A DNA stretch of 64,000 nt, from NCBI GenBank assembly GCA_009911065.1, contig QXWR01000002.1:1-64000 (forward strand), given 5' to 3'. The translations under genes and the position numbers were made by a program. Shown here piece after piece: positions 26,724 to 35,461 of this stretch (position 1 is its first letter; the number at the start of each line of letters is the position of its first letter). The DNA comes from Clostridiaceae bacterium. GTDB taxonomy: Bacteria > Bacillota > Clostridia > Lachnospirales > Lachnospiraceae. The notes below the pieces were generated by a model. That model was not told the origin of the DNA. It searched no databases and saw nothing but the letters and a program-made list of their open reading frames with translations.

Positions 26724-28337
26724 CTATTCTTCCACTTCTTTCAGATAGATATAAGCCGCGTCATCCGCTCCCAGGCGAACCCCCTGTTCCCCTTCAATCT
26801 CCTCTGAGCTTTTATCAATCTGAAAAATATCATACCCGTTTTTTTCGTTGCCGTGTTGCGGCTTACATACACGATAAATACAGTCCCCGTAATCTTTGTA
26901 TTTTTTTCCTCCTGTAACGATTCCCTTGCTGTTGACCCGCTGGGCGCTTCCTGTCTTTACATTTCCTTCTGCATCTACTAAAAACAATCCCGTTGCGTCT
27001 GTGTCCCGATTGGCAATCTCCGGAATATACACCAACTCATACCGCTCGGTGCTGGCTGACCCTACGGCAAGGCCCTGGTAGTACAGTTTTCCGTCATATA
27101 CCCCGGTCACACCTCTCCCAAGAAAATTCCTGTCGTCAGATTTCTCGGAAAAATAATAATAAAAATTTTCTTTTCCTTCTCCGTTGTTCTTGATTCTTGG
27201 TCCAGTCACCATGGCAGCGTTGTCGGAAAAATCATAGAACCCATTGGGAAATCTTCTCAAAACACTGTTTTGATCTTTCATCAATAAAAGCAGTCCGTCA
27301 ATCCTTGCCCCATTATTCTCGCAGAAATAATAGCGCCCGTCTTCTGCCTTAAAGACAAATCCCACAAAATCATCTGCATCCTTCCCGCTGCTTAAAGTTC
27401 CGTTAAAGGCATAGGTTCCGATATTTTCTTCTTCCACCTTTTGAGGGCGAAGATAATCTGCGACAATGGCATCGTTGAGTCTGCCTGCTTCTAAAATCCA
27501 ATCGTCCTGATTTCTTCTCCAGGCCCCATAACGACAATAGGTGACAATATATCCGTTCTTACCGCAGTAAAAGGAACGGTCGTCTTCGCTCTCATCTTTC
27601 CCTGGAGGCTTTGCGTTAATCCAGCAGCTTTTCGACACTTTTCCGCTGTCTGGGTCACAGTACAGATAATACTGAGGATTATGGGCATATTCCCGCTCTT
27701 CATAACCATTCCCAAAGTCTCCTCCCTGGGCTTCTTCTGTCTCGTCTGTTACCTCCACATACTTTTTCGCTCCGTCACTGTCCGGATTGTGTCCTTCTTC
27801 ATACACCCATCCCCTTAAACGTCTTCCGTTCTCGTCAAAGCAATATTCATTTCCTTCATATTCTAATTTTTTGTTTCGGACCACATTTCCCTGCTGGTCA
27901 AAATAATACCAGTTTACCTCCTCATTCCCATCTTCCGTAGGACCGGAAAACACCTGGAAATAAGGGGAATCCGGCGCATATGCAGGCATCCACTGTTCTC
28001 TGCACATCCGGCCTGTGGTATCGCAGTAATAGACCGTGTCATCCATGGTTCCAGAACGGTAAACCTCTGCATCATCTCCAATGGAATCTCCGCTGGATAC
28101 CCATCCGGTCAGCATTCTTCCTTCCCCGTCAAAAAAGTAAATGCTTCCGTCAATCTGCTGTCTGCCCTTTACGGCCTGCCCGTCCCGGCCAAAATACTGC
28201 CACACATTTCCCTGGGATTCATAGGACCATCCCGCTTCTGGCAATACCGGATTCATCTCCCCGTACACACAAACCGGGCATAGCAGCAGGATACATCCTG
28301 CTGCTGCCATTGCAATCCTTATTTTCTGCCTTTTCAT
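26724..28337 (-). CDS. Secreted glucan-binding (CW/YG repeat) protein
   Basis: About 537 residues with a clear signal peptide (KRQKIRIAMAAAGCILLLC) and aromatic cell-wall/glucan-binding repeats, for example GWVSSGD, NWYYFDQQGNVVRNKKLEY and YCFDENGRRLRGWVYEE, in the first 180 residues and again later. Such repeats bind choline or, in streptococcal glucansucrases, dextran. With the CBM35 protein and GH66 enzyme beside it, glucan binding is the better guess. No catalytic motif was found. The ATG at 28337 follows GAGGAGG by 11 bases; the GTG at 28349 overlaps that RBS. It lies between the ABC permeases and the CBM35 gene in one operon. Confidence 0.7.
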   Translation of the reverse strand: MKRQKIRIAMAAAGCILLLCPVCVYGEMNPVLPEAGWSYESQGNVWQYFGRDGQAVKGRQQIDGSIYFFDGEGRMLTGWVSSGDSIGDDAEVYRSGTMDDTVYYCDTTGRMCREQWMPAYAPDSPYFQVFSGPTEDGNEEVNWYYFDQQGNVVRNKKLEYEGNEYCFDENGRRLRGWVYEEGHNPDSDGAKKYVEVTDETEEAQGGDFGNGYEEREYAHNPQYYLYCDPDSGKVSKSCWINAKPPGKDESEDDRSFYCGKNGYIVTYCRYGAWRRNQDDWILEAGRLNDAIVADYLRPQKVEEENIGTYAFNGTLSSGKDADDFVGFVFKAEDGRYYFCENNGARIDGLLLLMKDQNSVLRRFPNGFYDFSDNAAMVTGPRIKNNGEGKENFYYYFSEKSDDRNFLGRGVTGVYDGKLYYQGLAVGSASTERYELVYIPEIANRDTDATGLFLVDAEGNVKTGSAQRVNSKGIVTGGKKYKDYGDCIYRVCKPQHGNEKNGYDIFQIDKSSEEIEGEQGVRLGADDAAYIYLKEVEE

Positions 28338-28359
28338 ACCCAAAAACACCTCCTCTTTT

Positions 28360-29253
28360 TTATTCCTTCACACTTCCCATCACAATTCCCGTAATCAGAT
28401 AACGCTGCAGCAGCGGGTAAATCAAAAGCAGCGGAACCACGGACACCACAATCTTTGCCGCATTCAGATTCTGACTGGAAACTTCCATGGCATTGATAAG
28501 AGAGCTTAGGCTTCCTCCGGAATTTAACATATCCTCCAACTTAACACTCAAGGTCTGAATATAGGTCTGAAGAGGATAATTTCGCACCTTTGTCATATAA
28601 ATCAGTCCTCCAAAAAAGTCATTCCAGTTTCCTACAATGCTAAAAAGAGCAATGGTGGCAATGACTGGTTTGGAACAGGGTATGTAAACTTTTGTCAATA
28701 CCTGTAAAGGCGTCGCCCCATCAATGACAGCTGCCTCCTCTAACGACTTTGGCACTCCCATAAAAAAGTTCATCACCATAATCACGCTGAAAATTGGAAC
28801 TGCCCCAGGAAGAACCAATGCCCAAACTGTATTGAGCAGATGAAGTTTTTTCACCACCAGGTAGGTGGGAATCATTCCGCCACTGAACAGCATAGCAAAA
28901 ATCAGCAGATTCATATAAATGTTTCGTCCCCTAAATTCCCGTTTTGTCTTGGACAACGGATAAGCCATCAGCACAATGAGAACCAGATTAACCACCAGTC
29001 CCGATGCCACCCGAAACACCGAGATTCCAAAGGAGCGCCAGAACTGACGATCCTCCATGATTTTATTGTAAGCTGCTGTGGTAAATTTCACTGGCACAAA
29101 GCCTACAATATTAGCGGCAGCTGCATCGCTGCTGCTAAAGGAGATTGCCAGAATGTTCAGCATGGGAAGCAGACAAATCAACCCTAAAAGAATCACGATC
29201 CCATAGATTATCCCAGTCCCCAAATTTGCCATTATCCCTTTTTTCCGTATCAT
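28360..29253 (-). CDS. Carbohydrate ABC transporter permease (LplC/MalG type)
   Basis: Inner-membrane permease of an importer, about 297 residues with six predicted membrane helices. The EAA loop is LEEAAVIDGATPLQVLTKV near 190-210. The N-terminal IIYGIVILLGLICLLPMLNI and the RxFxGR region suit the LplC/YtcP branch, which works with LplB and a large lipoprotein. Its start at 29253 follows GGGAGG; it lies 13 bases behind the LplB-type gene. The ATPase is not encoded here, so a shared MsmX-type ATPase elsewhere is expected, as is usual for these systems. Confidence 0.88.
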   Translation of the reverse strand: MIRKKGIMANLGTGIIYGIVILLGLICLLPMLNILAISFSSSDAAAANIVGFVPVKFTTAAYNKIMEDRQFWRSFGISVFRVASGLVVNLVLIVLMAYPLSKTKREFRGRNIYMNLLIFAMLFSGGMIPTYLVVKKLHLLNTVWALVLPGAVPIFSVIMVMNFFMGVPKSLEEAAVIDGATPLQVLTKVYIPCSKPVIATIALFSIVGNWNDFFGGLIYMTKVRNYPLQTYIQTLSVKLEDMLNSGGSLSSLINAMEVSSQNLNAAKIVVSVVPLLLIYPLLQRYLITGIVMGSVKE

Positions 29254-29266
29254 ATTCCTGCCTCCC

Positions 29267-30181
29267 TTAAAAGATCTTCCGCTCTGTAAAACGTTTGGAC
29301 AGCTCATTGGCCGTCACCATCAGAATCAATCCCACCACCGAACGCAGCAGTCCGACTGCTGTGGAAAAGCTGTACTGCCGGCTGATCAGACCCATTCGGT
29401 ACACATAGGTATCCAGCACATCGCCGGTCTTATAAACCATGGGGGAATACAGGTTATAAATCTGATCAAATCCGGCGCTCAATATACTGGTCAGGCTCAT
29501 GGCTGCCATAAGAAGAATAATCGGCAGCATTCCTGGCAGCGTAATGTGCCACACTCGTTTCCACCAGGTTGCACCATCCATAGCCGCCGCCTCGTGAAGT
29601 CCTGGGTCAATGGCCGTAATCGCCGCCAGGTACACGATAGAATTGTATCCAAACTCTTTCCATACATCGGTGGCAATGATCATGGGACGAAACCAGGTAT
29701 TGCTTCCCAAAAAATTGATCTTTTCCATTCCAAGAGCCGCCAAAAGCTGATTCACCGGTCCATCCAGATTCACCATATTTACCACCACGGCTGCCAGCAC
29801 AACCCAGGACAGGAAGTGAGGCAGATACACAATGGTCTGAATGGTCTTTTTCAAAAGCTTCACCCGAATTTCATTTAACAAAATGGCAAACACAATGGCC
29901 ATAAAGGTTCCAAGCAAAATCTTCCCCACCGCTATAATCAGCGTGTTGGCAAAGATCTGTCCAATATCCGGCAGTTCAAACATATACAGAAAATGTTCCA
30001 ATCCCACAAACTTGGAACCCAAAATTCCTTTTGCCGGCACATAGTCCTGAAATGCCATAATAATTCCAGCCATAGGCACAAAACAAAACACGATTACAAA
30101 CGCCATACCCGGCAGCATCATCAAATGAAACATTGCCTGGGTACCCATCCCCTCATTTTTTAGGGCCTTTCCCTGATTCAT
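29267..30181 (-). CDS. Carbohydrate ABC transporter permease (LplB/YteP type)
   Basis: The partner permease, 304 residues, with six membrane helices and the EAA motif HEAAAMDGATWWKRVWHI near 205-220. Typical LplB features are LMMLPGMAFVIVFCFVPMAG at the N-terminus and YRMGLISRQYSFSTAVGL near the end. GAGGAGG before 30181 supports the start. It follows the solute-binding lipoprotein gene by 45 bases. With neighbours encoding a dextranase and an alpha-1,6-glucosidase, isomalto-oligosaccharides are the likely substrate. Confidence 0.88.
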   Translation of the reverse strand: MNQGKALKNEGMGTQAMFHLMMLPGMAFVIVFCFVPMAGIIMAFQDYVPAKGILGSKFVGLEHFLYMFELPDIGQIFANTLIIAVGKILLGTFMAIVFAILLNEIRVKLLKKTIQTIVYLPHFLSWVVLAAVVVNMVNLDGPVNQLLAALGMEKINFLGSNTWFRPMIIATDVWKEFGYNSIVYLAAITAIDPGLHEAAAMDGATWWKRVWHITLPGMLPIILLMAAMSLTSILSAGFDQIYNLYSPMVYKTGDVLDTYVYRMGLISRQYSFSTAVGLLRSVVGLILMVTANELSKRFTERKIF

Positions 30182-30226
30182 TTTGCATTCCTCCTCATTC
30201 CGAATGTTTCCTAATCCTTTCGCCTT

Positions 30227-31918
30227 CTACTCTGTCCCAGCCAGAGCTTCTTCAATTTCTCCTGTAATCTTCTCCCCTCCCTGAGCGTTCCAGTCTGCCA
30301 CAAATTGGTCAAACCCATCTAAAGGAATCGAACCAGTGACAATTCCCACAAACACTTCCTCTTCCATCTTTCCCAAATTGGCGCTGCTCTTTTTCATCGT
30401 CTTTGTGGTTCCCCGAAACACTGGCGTCTCCCACTGAAACTGTCCGTTTTTTGTCAGGCTTTCAATCAGCTCGATTCCGCCCATGCGGGAGGTGTATTTG
30501 GCCCAGTCATTGACTTCTGGCTGTGATTCCTTCTGATACCGCCGAATCGATTCCACAATGCTTTTAGATTCTGCAGTCCTCACCTCTTCCATTGTAATCG
30601 CTCCGTTAAGGCAGTTCTTAATATCTGCATAGTCATCCAACAGAGATGTATAAGAATTGATCTCTACCTGGAACGGACGGGCTGAATTGTCCACCCCCTG
30701 CTGAATGTAAGAAGCCACCTGGGGCGCTTCCTGTTCCAGATTCTTGTTGTTCACCACATCATCAAAAAACAGGTTCAGCATCTTTACAATCACTTCTGGA
30801 TTGGAATAGCCTTTTCGTACCACCATATATCCGCTTCCTGCATTGCTGTGGGCCACATTCACCTTGTTCTCCTCATCGCATACGGTAAATGCTGCAAATT
30901 CCGCCTCCGGGTTCATGCCCTTTACATTGTTTAAAAGCCAGTCTGGAATGTGCCACGGCCCAAAAGCAATGCCCAGCTGATTGTTGGTCAAAAGCGCTGT
31001 AATGTCATCCCAGGTCCGTGTGCCAAACTGTGGGTCCAAAATCCCTTCCTGGAACCACTTGGCAAGCTGTCCCAAGGTAGCCTTCATCTCTTCTGTCACA
31101 GACCCATATACCACTTTATTCTCTTTATCTTCAATCCAAAGTTTGGGAAACGCCCCAAATGCCGAGGTAATGGCATTGATGGTATAACCGCTGCCGCCAT
31201 AATCGTCTGCAGTGAGATAAGGTGCAAATGCCATTCCCACCGGATTGCCGGACCCGCCAGGGTCCTGTTCCAAAAAGGTCTTTGCAATTTCCTCAAGCTC
31301 CTGAATCGTCAGACAGTGATCCTTATTTTCATCTACCATGAGTCCGGTCTTCTCCAGCCAGTCTTTCCGAATATAGGCCACACAGGGAGCGCTGTCCAGA
31401 TTCGTCCCTGGAATGGCCATCAGCCGGCCTTCGTAGGTGGCTGTGTCCAGACACCGGCCTCCATAAGAATCATAAATTTCCTTAATATAAGAACTGGCAT
31501 AAGTGTTGTAAACATCCGTCAGATCTTCTACAAGTTCATTTTCCACCAATTCATCCAGAATGTCTTTTGAGCCGATAAACATTGCATCCGGCAGCTCTCC
31601 AGATGCTATAGCCAAAGACACCTGCCGGTCATAATCCTCCCCGTTTGCCTCAAAGTCATCCACAATCTGCACGTTCAGCTTCTCCATCACATACCGGGTG
31701 TAAGCGTTGTTCTCATAAGTATCCCCTTCTGGAAATTTGGGATTGGCCAGGGTTCTGCGCCCCATGGTACACGTCAGCACCTGCTCATAGCTTCCCATGG
31801 CCCCTTCTGCTGCTGCCACTGGCTCCTGATTCTTTTCTTTGCCTCCACAACCCGTAAGCATCACTGCCGCCAGACACAAAAAACCTGCCCTCTGCCATTT
31901 TCTCCCATACACATGCAT
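30227..31918 (-). CDS. Extracellular solute-binding lipoprotein
   Basis: Captures substrate for the LplB/LplC importer at the outer face of the membrane. 563 residues with a lipoprotein signal: basic start, hydrophobic stretch and lipobox LTGC, Cys near residue 25. The size and fold (large, about 550 residues, family 1/LplA-like) fit binding of oligosaccharides. The ATG at 31918 follows GAAGGAGG. It is the first gene of the operon; an A-type promoter -10 and the terminator of the kinase gene lie just upstream. Confidence 0.88.
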   Translation of the reverse strand: MHVYGRKWQRAGFLCLAAVMLTGCGGKEKNQEPVAAAEGAMGSYEQVLTCTMGRRTLANPKFPEGDTYENNAYTRYVMEKLNVQIVDDFEANGEDYDRQVSLAIASGELPDAMFIGSKDILDELVENELVEDLTDVYNTYASSYIKEIYDSYGGRCLDTATYEGRLMAIPGTNLDSAPCVAYIRKDWLEKTGLMVDENKDHCLTIQELEEIAKTFLEQDPGGSGNPVGMAFAPYLTADDYGGSGYTINAITSAFGAFPKLWIEDKENKVVYGSVTEEMKATLGQLAKWFQEGILDPQFGTRTWDDITALLTNNQLGIAFGPWHIPDWLLNNVKGMNPEAEFAAFTVCDEENKVNVAHSNAGSGYMVVRKGYSNPEVIVKMLNLFFDDVVNNKNLEQEAPQVASYIQQGVDNSARPFQVEINSYTSLLDDYADIKNCLNGAITMEEVRTAESKSIVESIRRYQKESQPEVNDWAKYTSRMGGIELIESLTKNGQFQWETPVFRGTTKTMKKSSANLGKMEEEVFVGIVTGSIPLDGFDQFVADWNAQGGEKITGEIEEALAGTE

Positions 31919-31992
31919 TGCCCATTCCTCCTTCACTTCCTGCTGCATTCTGCTTTTTGTCTTTTTTGTACAAATTCTTTTTTGTTATTTTT

Positions 31993-31998
31993 ATTATA
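31993..31998 (-). promoter_or_regulatory. Probable -10 of the dextran-locus operon
   Basis: TATAAT on the minus strand, about 75 bases before the solute-binding protein start. The -35 region 17 bases further upstream is only a weak match (TTTATC), which would fit activation by the AraC-type response regulator encoded upstream. Confidence 0.5.
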
Positions 31999-32021
31999 GC
32001 AAAATCATTTTTGGTGATAAA

Positions 32022-32063
32022 CGAAAAAAAATACCGGTTTATGTTACATTATCCGGTATTTTT
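32022..32063 (-). terminator. Terminator after the histidine kinase gene
   Basis: Minus strand AAATACCGG (32061-32053) pairs with CCGGTATTT (32037-32029), followed by a run of T. It separates the two-component genes from the ABC/CBM35/GH66 operon. The plus strand also ends in a short T run. Confidence 0.8.
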
Positions 32064-32103
32064 CACGATTTACTTTTCTTTCATTTTTTTCTTCTCTTCC
32101 ATA

Positions 32104-33804
32104 TTAACCAGGACCCACCTTTGGAATCCGCACCAGAATCTGAGTCCCTTCTCCCGGCCAGCTTTTGATCTGCAGACCAAACTCCTTTCCATACTGTAAC
32201 TGCAGCCGCATATTCACATTCTGAATCCCATAACCTTTGGACCTGGTATGTAATACCGCCTCCAAATCCTCTCTGGACATTCCACACCCATTGTCCCCCA
32301 CCTCAAACTCCAGACAGTCTTCCTTTTCCCAGCCAAACACCCACAGCCTTTTTGCCCCCTCTCCCTCCTTATGGTCCAGCCCATGACCTATGGCATTTTC
32401 CACCAAAGGCTGCAAAATCAAATTTGGCATTTCATACTTCATCATAGAATCCTCTGCCCGCAATTCCACCTCAAACTTTCCGGAATGCATGATATTTTGA
32501 ATCCGAATGTAAGAACAGGTATTGTCCCATTCTCCCTGAATTGTAATAATGCTCTTCCCTTTATTTAAAGTAGTCCGGTAGAAGGTAGATAAAAGCTGAG
32601 CCATCTCGCTGATCTCCGTCTGATCTGCCATAATTGCCTTCCAGTTTATGAGAGAAAGACTGTTGTAGAGAAAATGAGGATTGATCTGAGCCTGAAGCGC
32701 CTTCATTTCATATTCCTGCTGAGAAATCTTGCTTTTATACACTTCATTCACCATATAATTCAGCCGCTCCACCATATGGGAAAAACTTTGGATGAGATGT
32801 CCGATCTCATCTTTGGACTCTTCCTGCACATTGACGGTCAGATTCTCCTCTGCAATCTGATCAATATTTTCAATCAGCCGGGTTAATGGCAGCATCACGC
32901 TTCTGACCAAAAGCACACTGGCTGCATATATGATTGCCAGACAGACAGCCACCGCAATGACAATCAGAAAAGTAATGCTTAAAGCAGAGGAGGACACGGT
33001 TTGCAAAGGACGGTATAAATATACCCGCCACTGATTGGCAGGAACCCTCCATTCCTCCAAAACGTAATCCTTGAGACATTCTGCCCCGCAGGACAACTGG
33101 GAAAGGGTCAGACGGTCAGGCGTATTCCCTTCTTTTTGGGAAACTGCATAAGAATAGACTGGCGTCGTACCTCCGTTGGCAATAACCACCCCGTAATTGT
33201 CCCCAAAAAGACCAGACAAATAGCCAAAAACCGATTCATAATCCAGCTCCATATACACAATGTTCTGATGTCTGGTACCCTCCTCATAAATCCGGCAGTA
33301 CAACTCCAGCACTCCGCTCTCGTCGGCTTTCCAGTGAATTTTATAATCCTCCACCCCGTCTTGAAACCGGTCCGATTCCTCCATTTTCCGCAAAATGTCC
33401 CCATGGGGATACAAGGTTGGATTGGAACTGTAAATGGAAAGCTGTTTCATCTGAGGATACAGGCTTTTCATCTGCCTTACAGACGGGTCGATCACATCCC
33501 GGTACGCCCGGTACATTTCCAGATTGTTCTGATAATCCATGGACAAGGCATTTTTCAAATTCACATCCCAAACCAGATTCTCCATTACATGCTGGTAGGT
33601 AGTAACCACTGAATTTAAAGTCAGTACGTTCTGCTCTAAGGTTTCCCGAAGCACTTCCTTCTCCCGCTGGATTAGAAGCCTTCTGGTCTGAAAATAACAA
33701 AAAGCTCCTAATATGACAACTGGAATCAGGCTGACCACCAAATGGCTGAGAAGCACTTTTTTGCGAAATGCCATATTTTTATACCATTTTACCACACTTC
33801 CCAT
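32104..33804 (-). CDS. YesM-type sensor histidine kinase
   Basis: Membrane sensor of the YesM/LytS-like class. About 566 residues: membrane helix near 12-35, a large extracellular sensor region, a second helix near 285-310, a HAMP domain, and the His_kinase domain with phospho-acceptor His at about 377 in NPHFLYNSL. The ATPase domain carries NAIGHGLDHKEG and GDNGCGMS. GGGGGAGG before the ATG at 33804 sets the start. It pairs with the AraC-type regulator 74 bases upstream. Such pairs usually control neighbouring sugar importers, here the alpha-1,6-glucan system. Confidence 0.9.
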   Translation of the reverse strand: MGSVVKWYKNMAFRKKVLLSHLVVSLIPVVILGAFCYFQTRRLLIQREKEVLRETLEQNVLTLNSVVTTYQHVMENLVWDVNLKNALSMDYQNNLEMYRAYRDVIDPSVRQMKSLYPQMKQLSIYSSNPTLYPHGDILRKMEESDRFQDGVEDYKIHWKADESGVLELYCRIYEEGTRHQNIVYMELDYESVFGYLSGLFGDNYGVVIANGGTTPVYSYAVSQKEGNTPDRLTLSQLSCGAECLKDYVLEEWRVPANQWRVYLYRPLQTVSSSALSITFLIVIAVAVCLAIIYAASVLLVRSVMLPLTRLIENIDQIAEENLTVNVQEESKDEIGHLIQSFSHMVERLNYMVNEVYKSKISQQEYEMKALQAQINPHFLYNSLSLINWKAIMADQTEISEMAQLLSTFYRTTLNKGKSIITIQGEWDNTCSYIRIQNIMHSGKFEVELRAEDSMMKYEMPNLILQPLVENAIGHGLDHKEGEGAKRLWVFGWEKEDCLEFEVGDNGCGMSREDLEAVLHTRSKGYGIQNVNMRLQLQYGKEFGLQIKSWPGEGTQILVRIPKVGPG

Positions 33805-33878
33805 GTGCCTCCCCCTTCTGCGCCAAAGCTCCATTCGTCTTGGAAATCCGGTCTCCGACTGAATGGAGCAAAAAATAT

Positions 33879-35387
33879 CTACCGCCTATACTGCTCCGGC
33901 GTCACCCCATATTCATTTCGAAAACTGCGGCAAAAATAGGATACGCTTCCATATCCAACCTGCTCGCAAATATCACTGATTTTCATATTGGTTTCTTTTA
34001 ACAGCTCCTTTGCCTTCTCCATCCGCACATTTTTAATATATTTGTTAATGCCGATTCCTTTTTCTTGAACAAAAATGCTGCTTAAATAGTGAGGCGTCCG
34101 AAAAACCCGCTCTGCCAGCACATCCAGACTTAACGGTTCCTTATAATGTTCCTGAATATACTGTTCCACCAGGCTGACGGTCCGTTTGGGAGAATCTTCC
34201 GAAGGAAGGAAATTCTTCTCCAGCTCGTTCACCACCTCCCACAGAATGGTTTCCAGATCTGCAAAGCTTCCGCAACAATAGACCCGTTCCACCAAATCCG
34301 CCAGCCGCTCCTTTCCGTCCGGAAGACCTGGAATTAAAATTTTCATCAGGCTGGCGCAGACAAACCGGGTATAAATATACGACTGAAATCCATTGTTCCG
34401 GCACACATCCAGCAAAATCTCCATGTTTCGCCGAAGGCTGTAACCGTCCCGGCATGCCACATCTTTTTCCACTGCCTGTAAAAGCTGTCCGTCGCTGATT
34501 CCTGCAATGGCCTCCTTTGGCACATGCTTCCCCTGGGGATACACATAAATATCCTGATAGAAAAACCGTTCCTCCAAAAATTTTTCCGTCTCCTGATACA
34601 AGTTTCCCAAGTCTCTCACATTTTCAATCCTTTTGCTCACTGCAAGATAACACTTTTTCTGGTACTCCTTCTCCACTGCCAGATGAATGCACCATGCCAG
34701 TTCCCGCACATACTCATCCTCCCGGTGGATTCCCATAAGAAAGAACACCCCCTGGGAAGGAGTTAAATCCTGAAAATCAAAAGGACAGGAAATCACAGAT
34801 TCAAACATCAAAGCAAAAGATCTCACATCTGTAATTTCGTTCCCAAACACATCTTCTTCAAATTCCAGGAGAATCATCCGGGTATAATCCTCCAGAAAAC
34901 GAAGCTGCCTCATTCCATATTCCTGACAAAGAACATCATAGGATACCTGATTCAAAAGGCGGGAAGTTACATAATTTTTCCAGAATCCCCGGTTCTGTGT
35001 GGCTGCCTCCTCTTCCTGATTCAGGCGGTCCACCACACGGGCAATCACCTTTTGAAACTCGGCAGGATTGACTGGCTTTAAAATATAATCTACTGCCTGC
35101 AAGGAAAGGGCCTGTTTTACATATTCAAAATCATCATATCCGCTGAAAAAAATAATCTCCATATTCGGAAACTGACGCCGCACTTGTTTGGCCAGATCAA
35201 TTCCGCTTAAAAAAGGCATCTTTACATCTGTCACCAGAATATCCGCCTGAAATTCCTTTAATTTCTCCAAAGCATTGGCTCCGTCGGCCGCCTCCCGAAT
35301 CTCAAATTCAAACCCGAATTTTTCCAAAAGGAACCGAATCCCCATCCGCTCTGCATCCTCATCATCTGCAATCATCAAGCGAAACAT
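33879..35387 (-). CDS. YesN-type response regulator with AraC DNA-binding domain
   Basis: 502 residues. The receiver domain (1-120) has IADDEDAERMG, the phosphorylation Asp at 54 in ILVTDVKMPFLSG, and the Lys in YILKPVNPAEF. The C-terminal 100 residues form an AraC-type double HTH (HYLSSIFVQEKGIGINKYI, ISDICEQVGYGSVSYFCRSF, YGVTPEQYRR). It probably activates the operon beginning at 31918 when phosphorylated by the kinase encoded directly downstream. The weak -35 of that operon agrees with an activator. Confidence 0.92.
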   Translation of the reverse strand: MFRLMIADDEDAERMGIRFLLEKFGFEFEIREAADGANALEKLKEFQADILVTDVKMPFLSGIDLAKQVRRQFPNMEIIFFSGYDDFEYVKQALSLQAVDYILKPVNPAEFQKVIARVVDRLNQEEEAATQNRGFWKNYVTSRLLNQVSYDVLCQEYGMRQLRFLEDYTRMILLEFEEDVFGNEITDVRSFALMFESVISCPFDFQDLTPSQGVFFLMGIHREDEYVRELAWCIHLAVEKEYQKKCYLAVSKRIENVRDLGNLYQETEKFLEERFFYQDIYVYPQGKHVPKEAIAGISDGQLLQAVEKDVACRDGYSLRRNMEILLDVCRNNGFQSYIYTRFVCASLMKILIPGLPDGKERLADLVERVYCCGSFADLETILWEVVNELEKNFLPSEDSPKRTVSLVEQYIQEHYKEPLSLDVLAERVFRTPHYLSSIFVQEKGIGINKYIKNVRMEKAKELLKETNMKISDICEQVGYGSVSYFCRSFRNEYGVTPEQYRR

Positions 35388-35461
35388 ATTATCCCTGCCT
35401 TCCCTTCGTCCGCTTCCGTTTCTGGATTATTTCACGAAATATCTGTCTTTTTCCATTGCTT

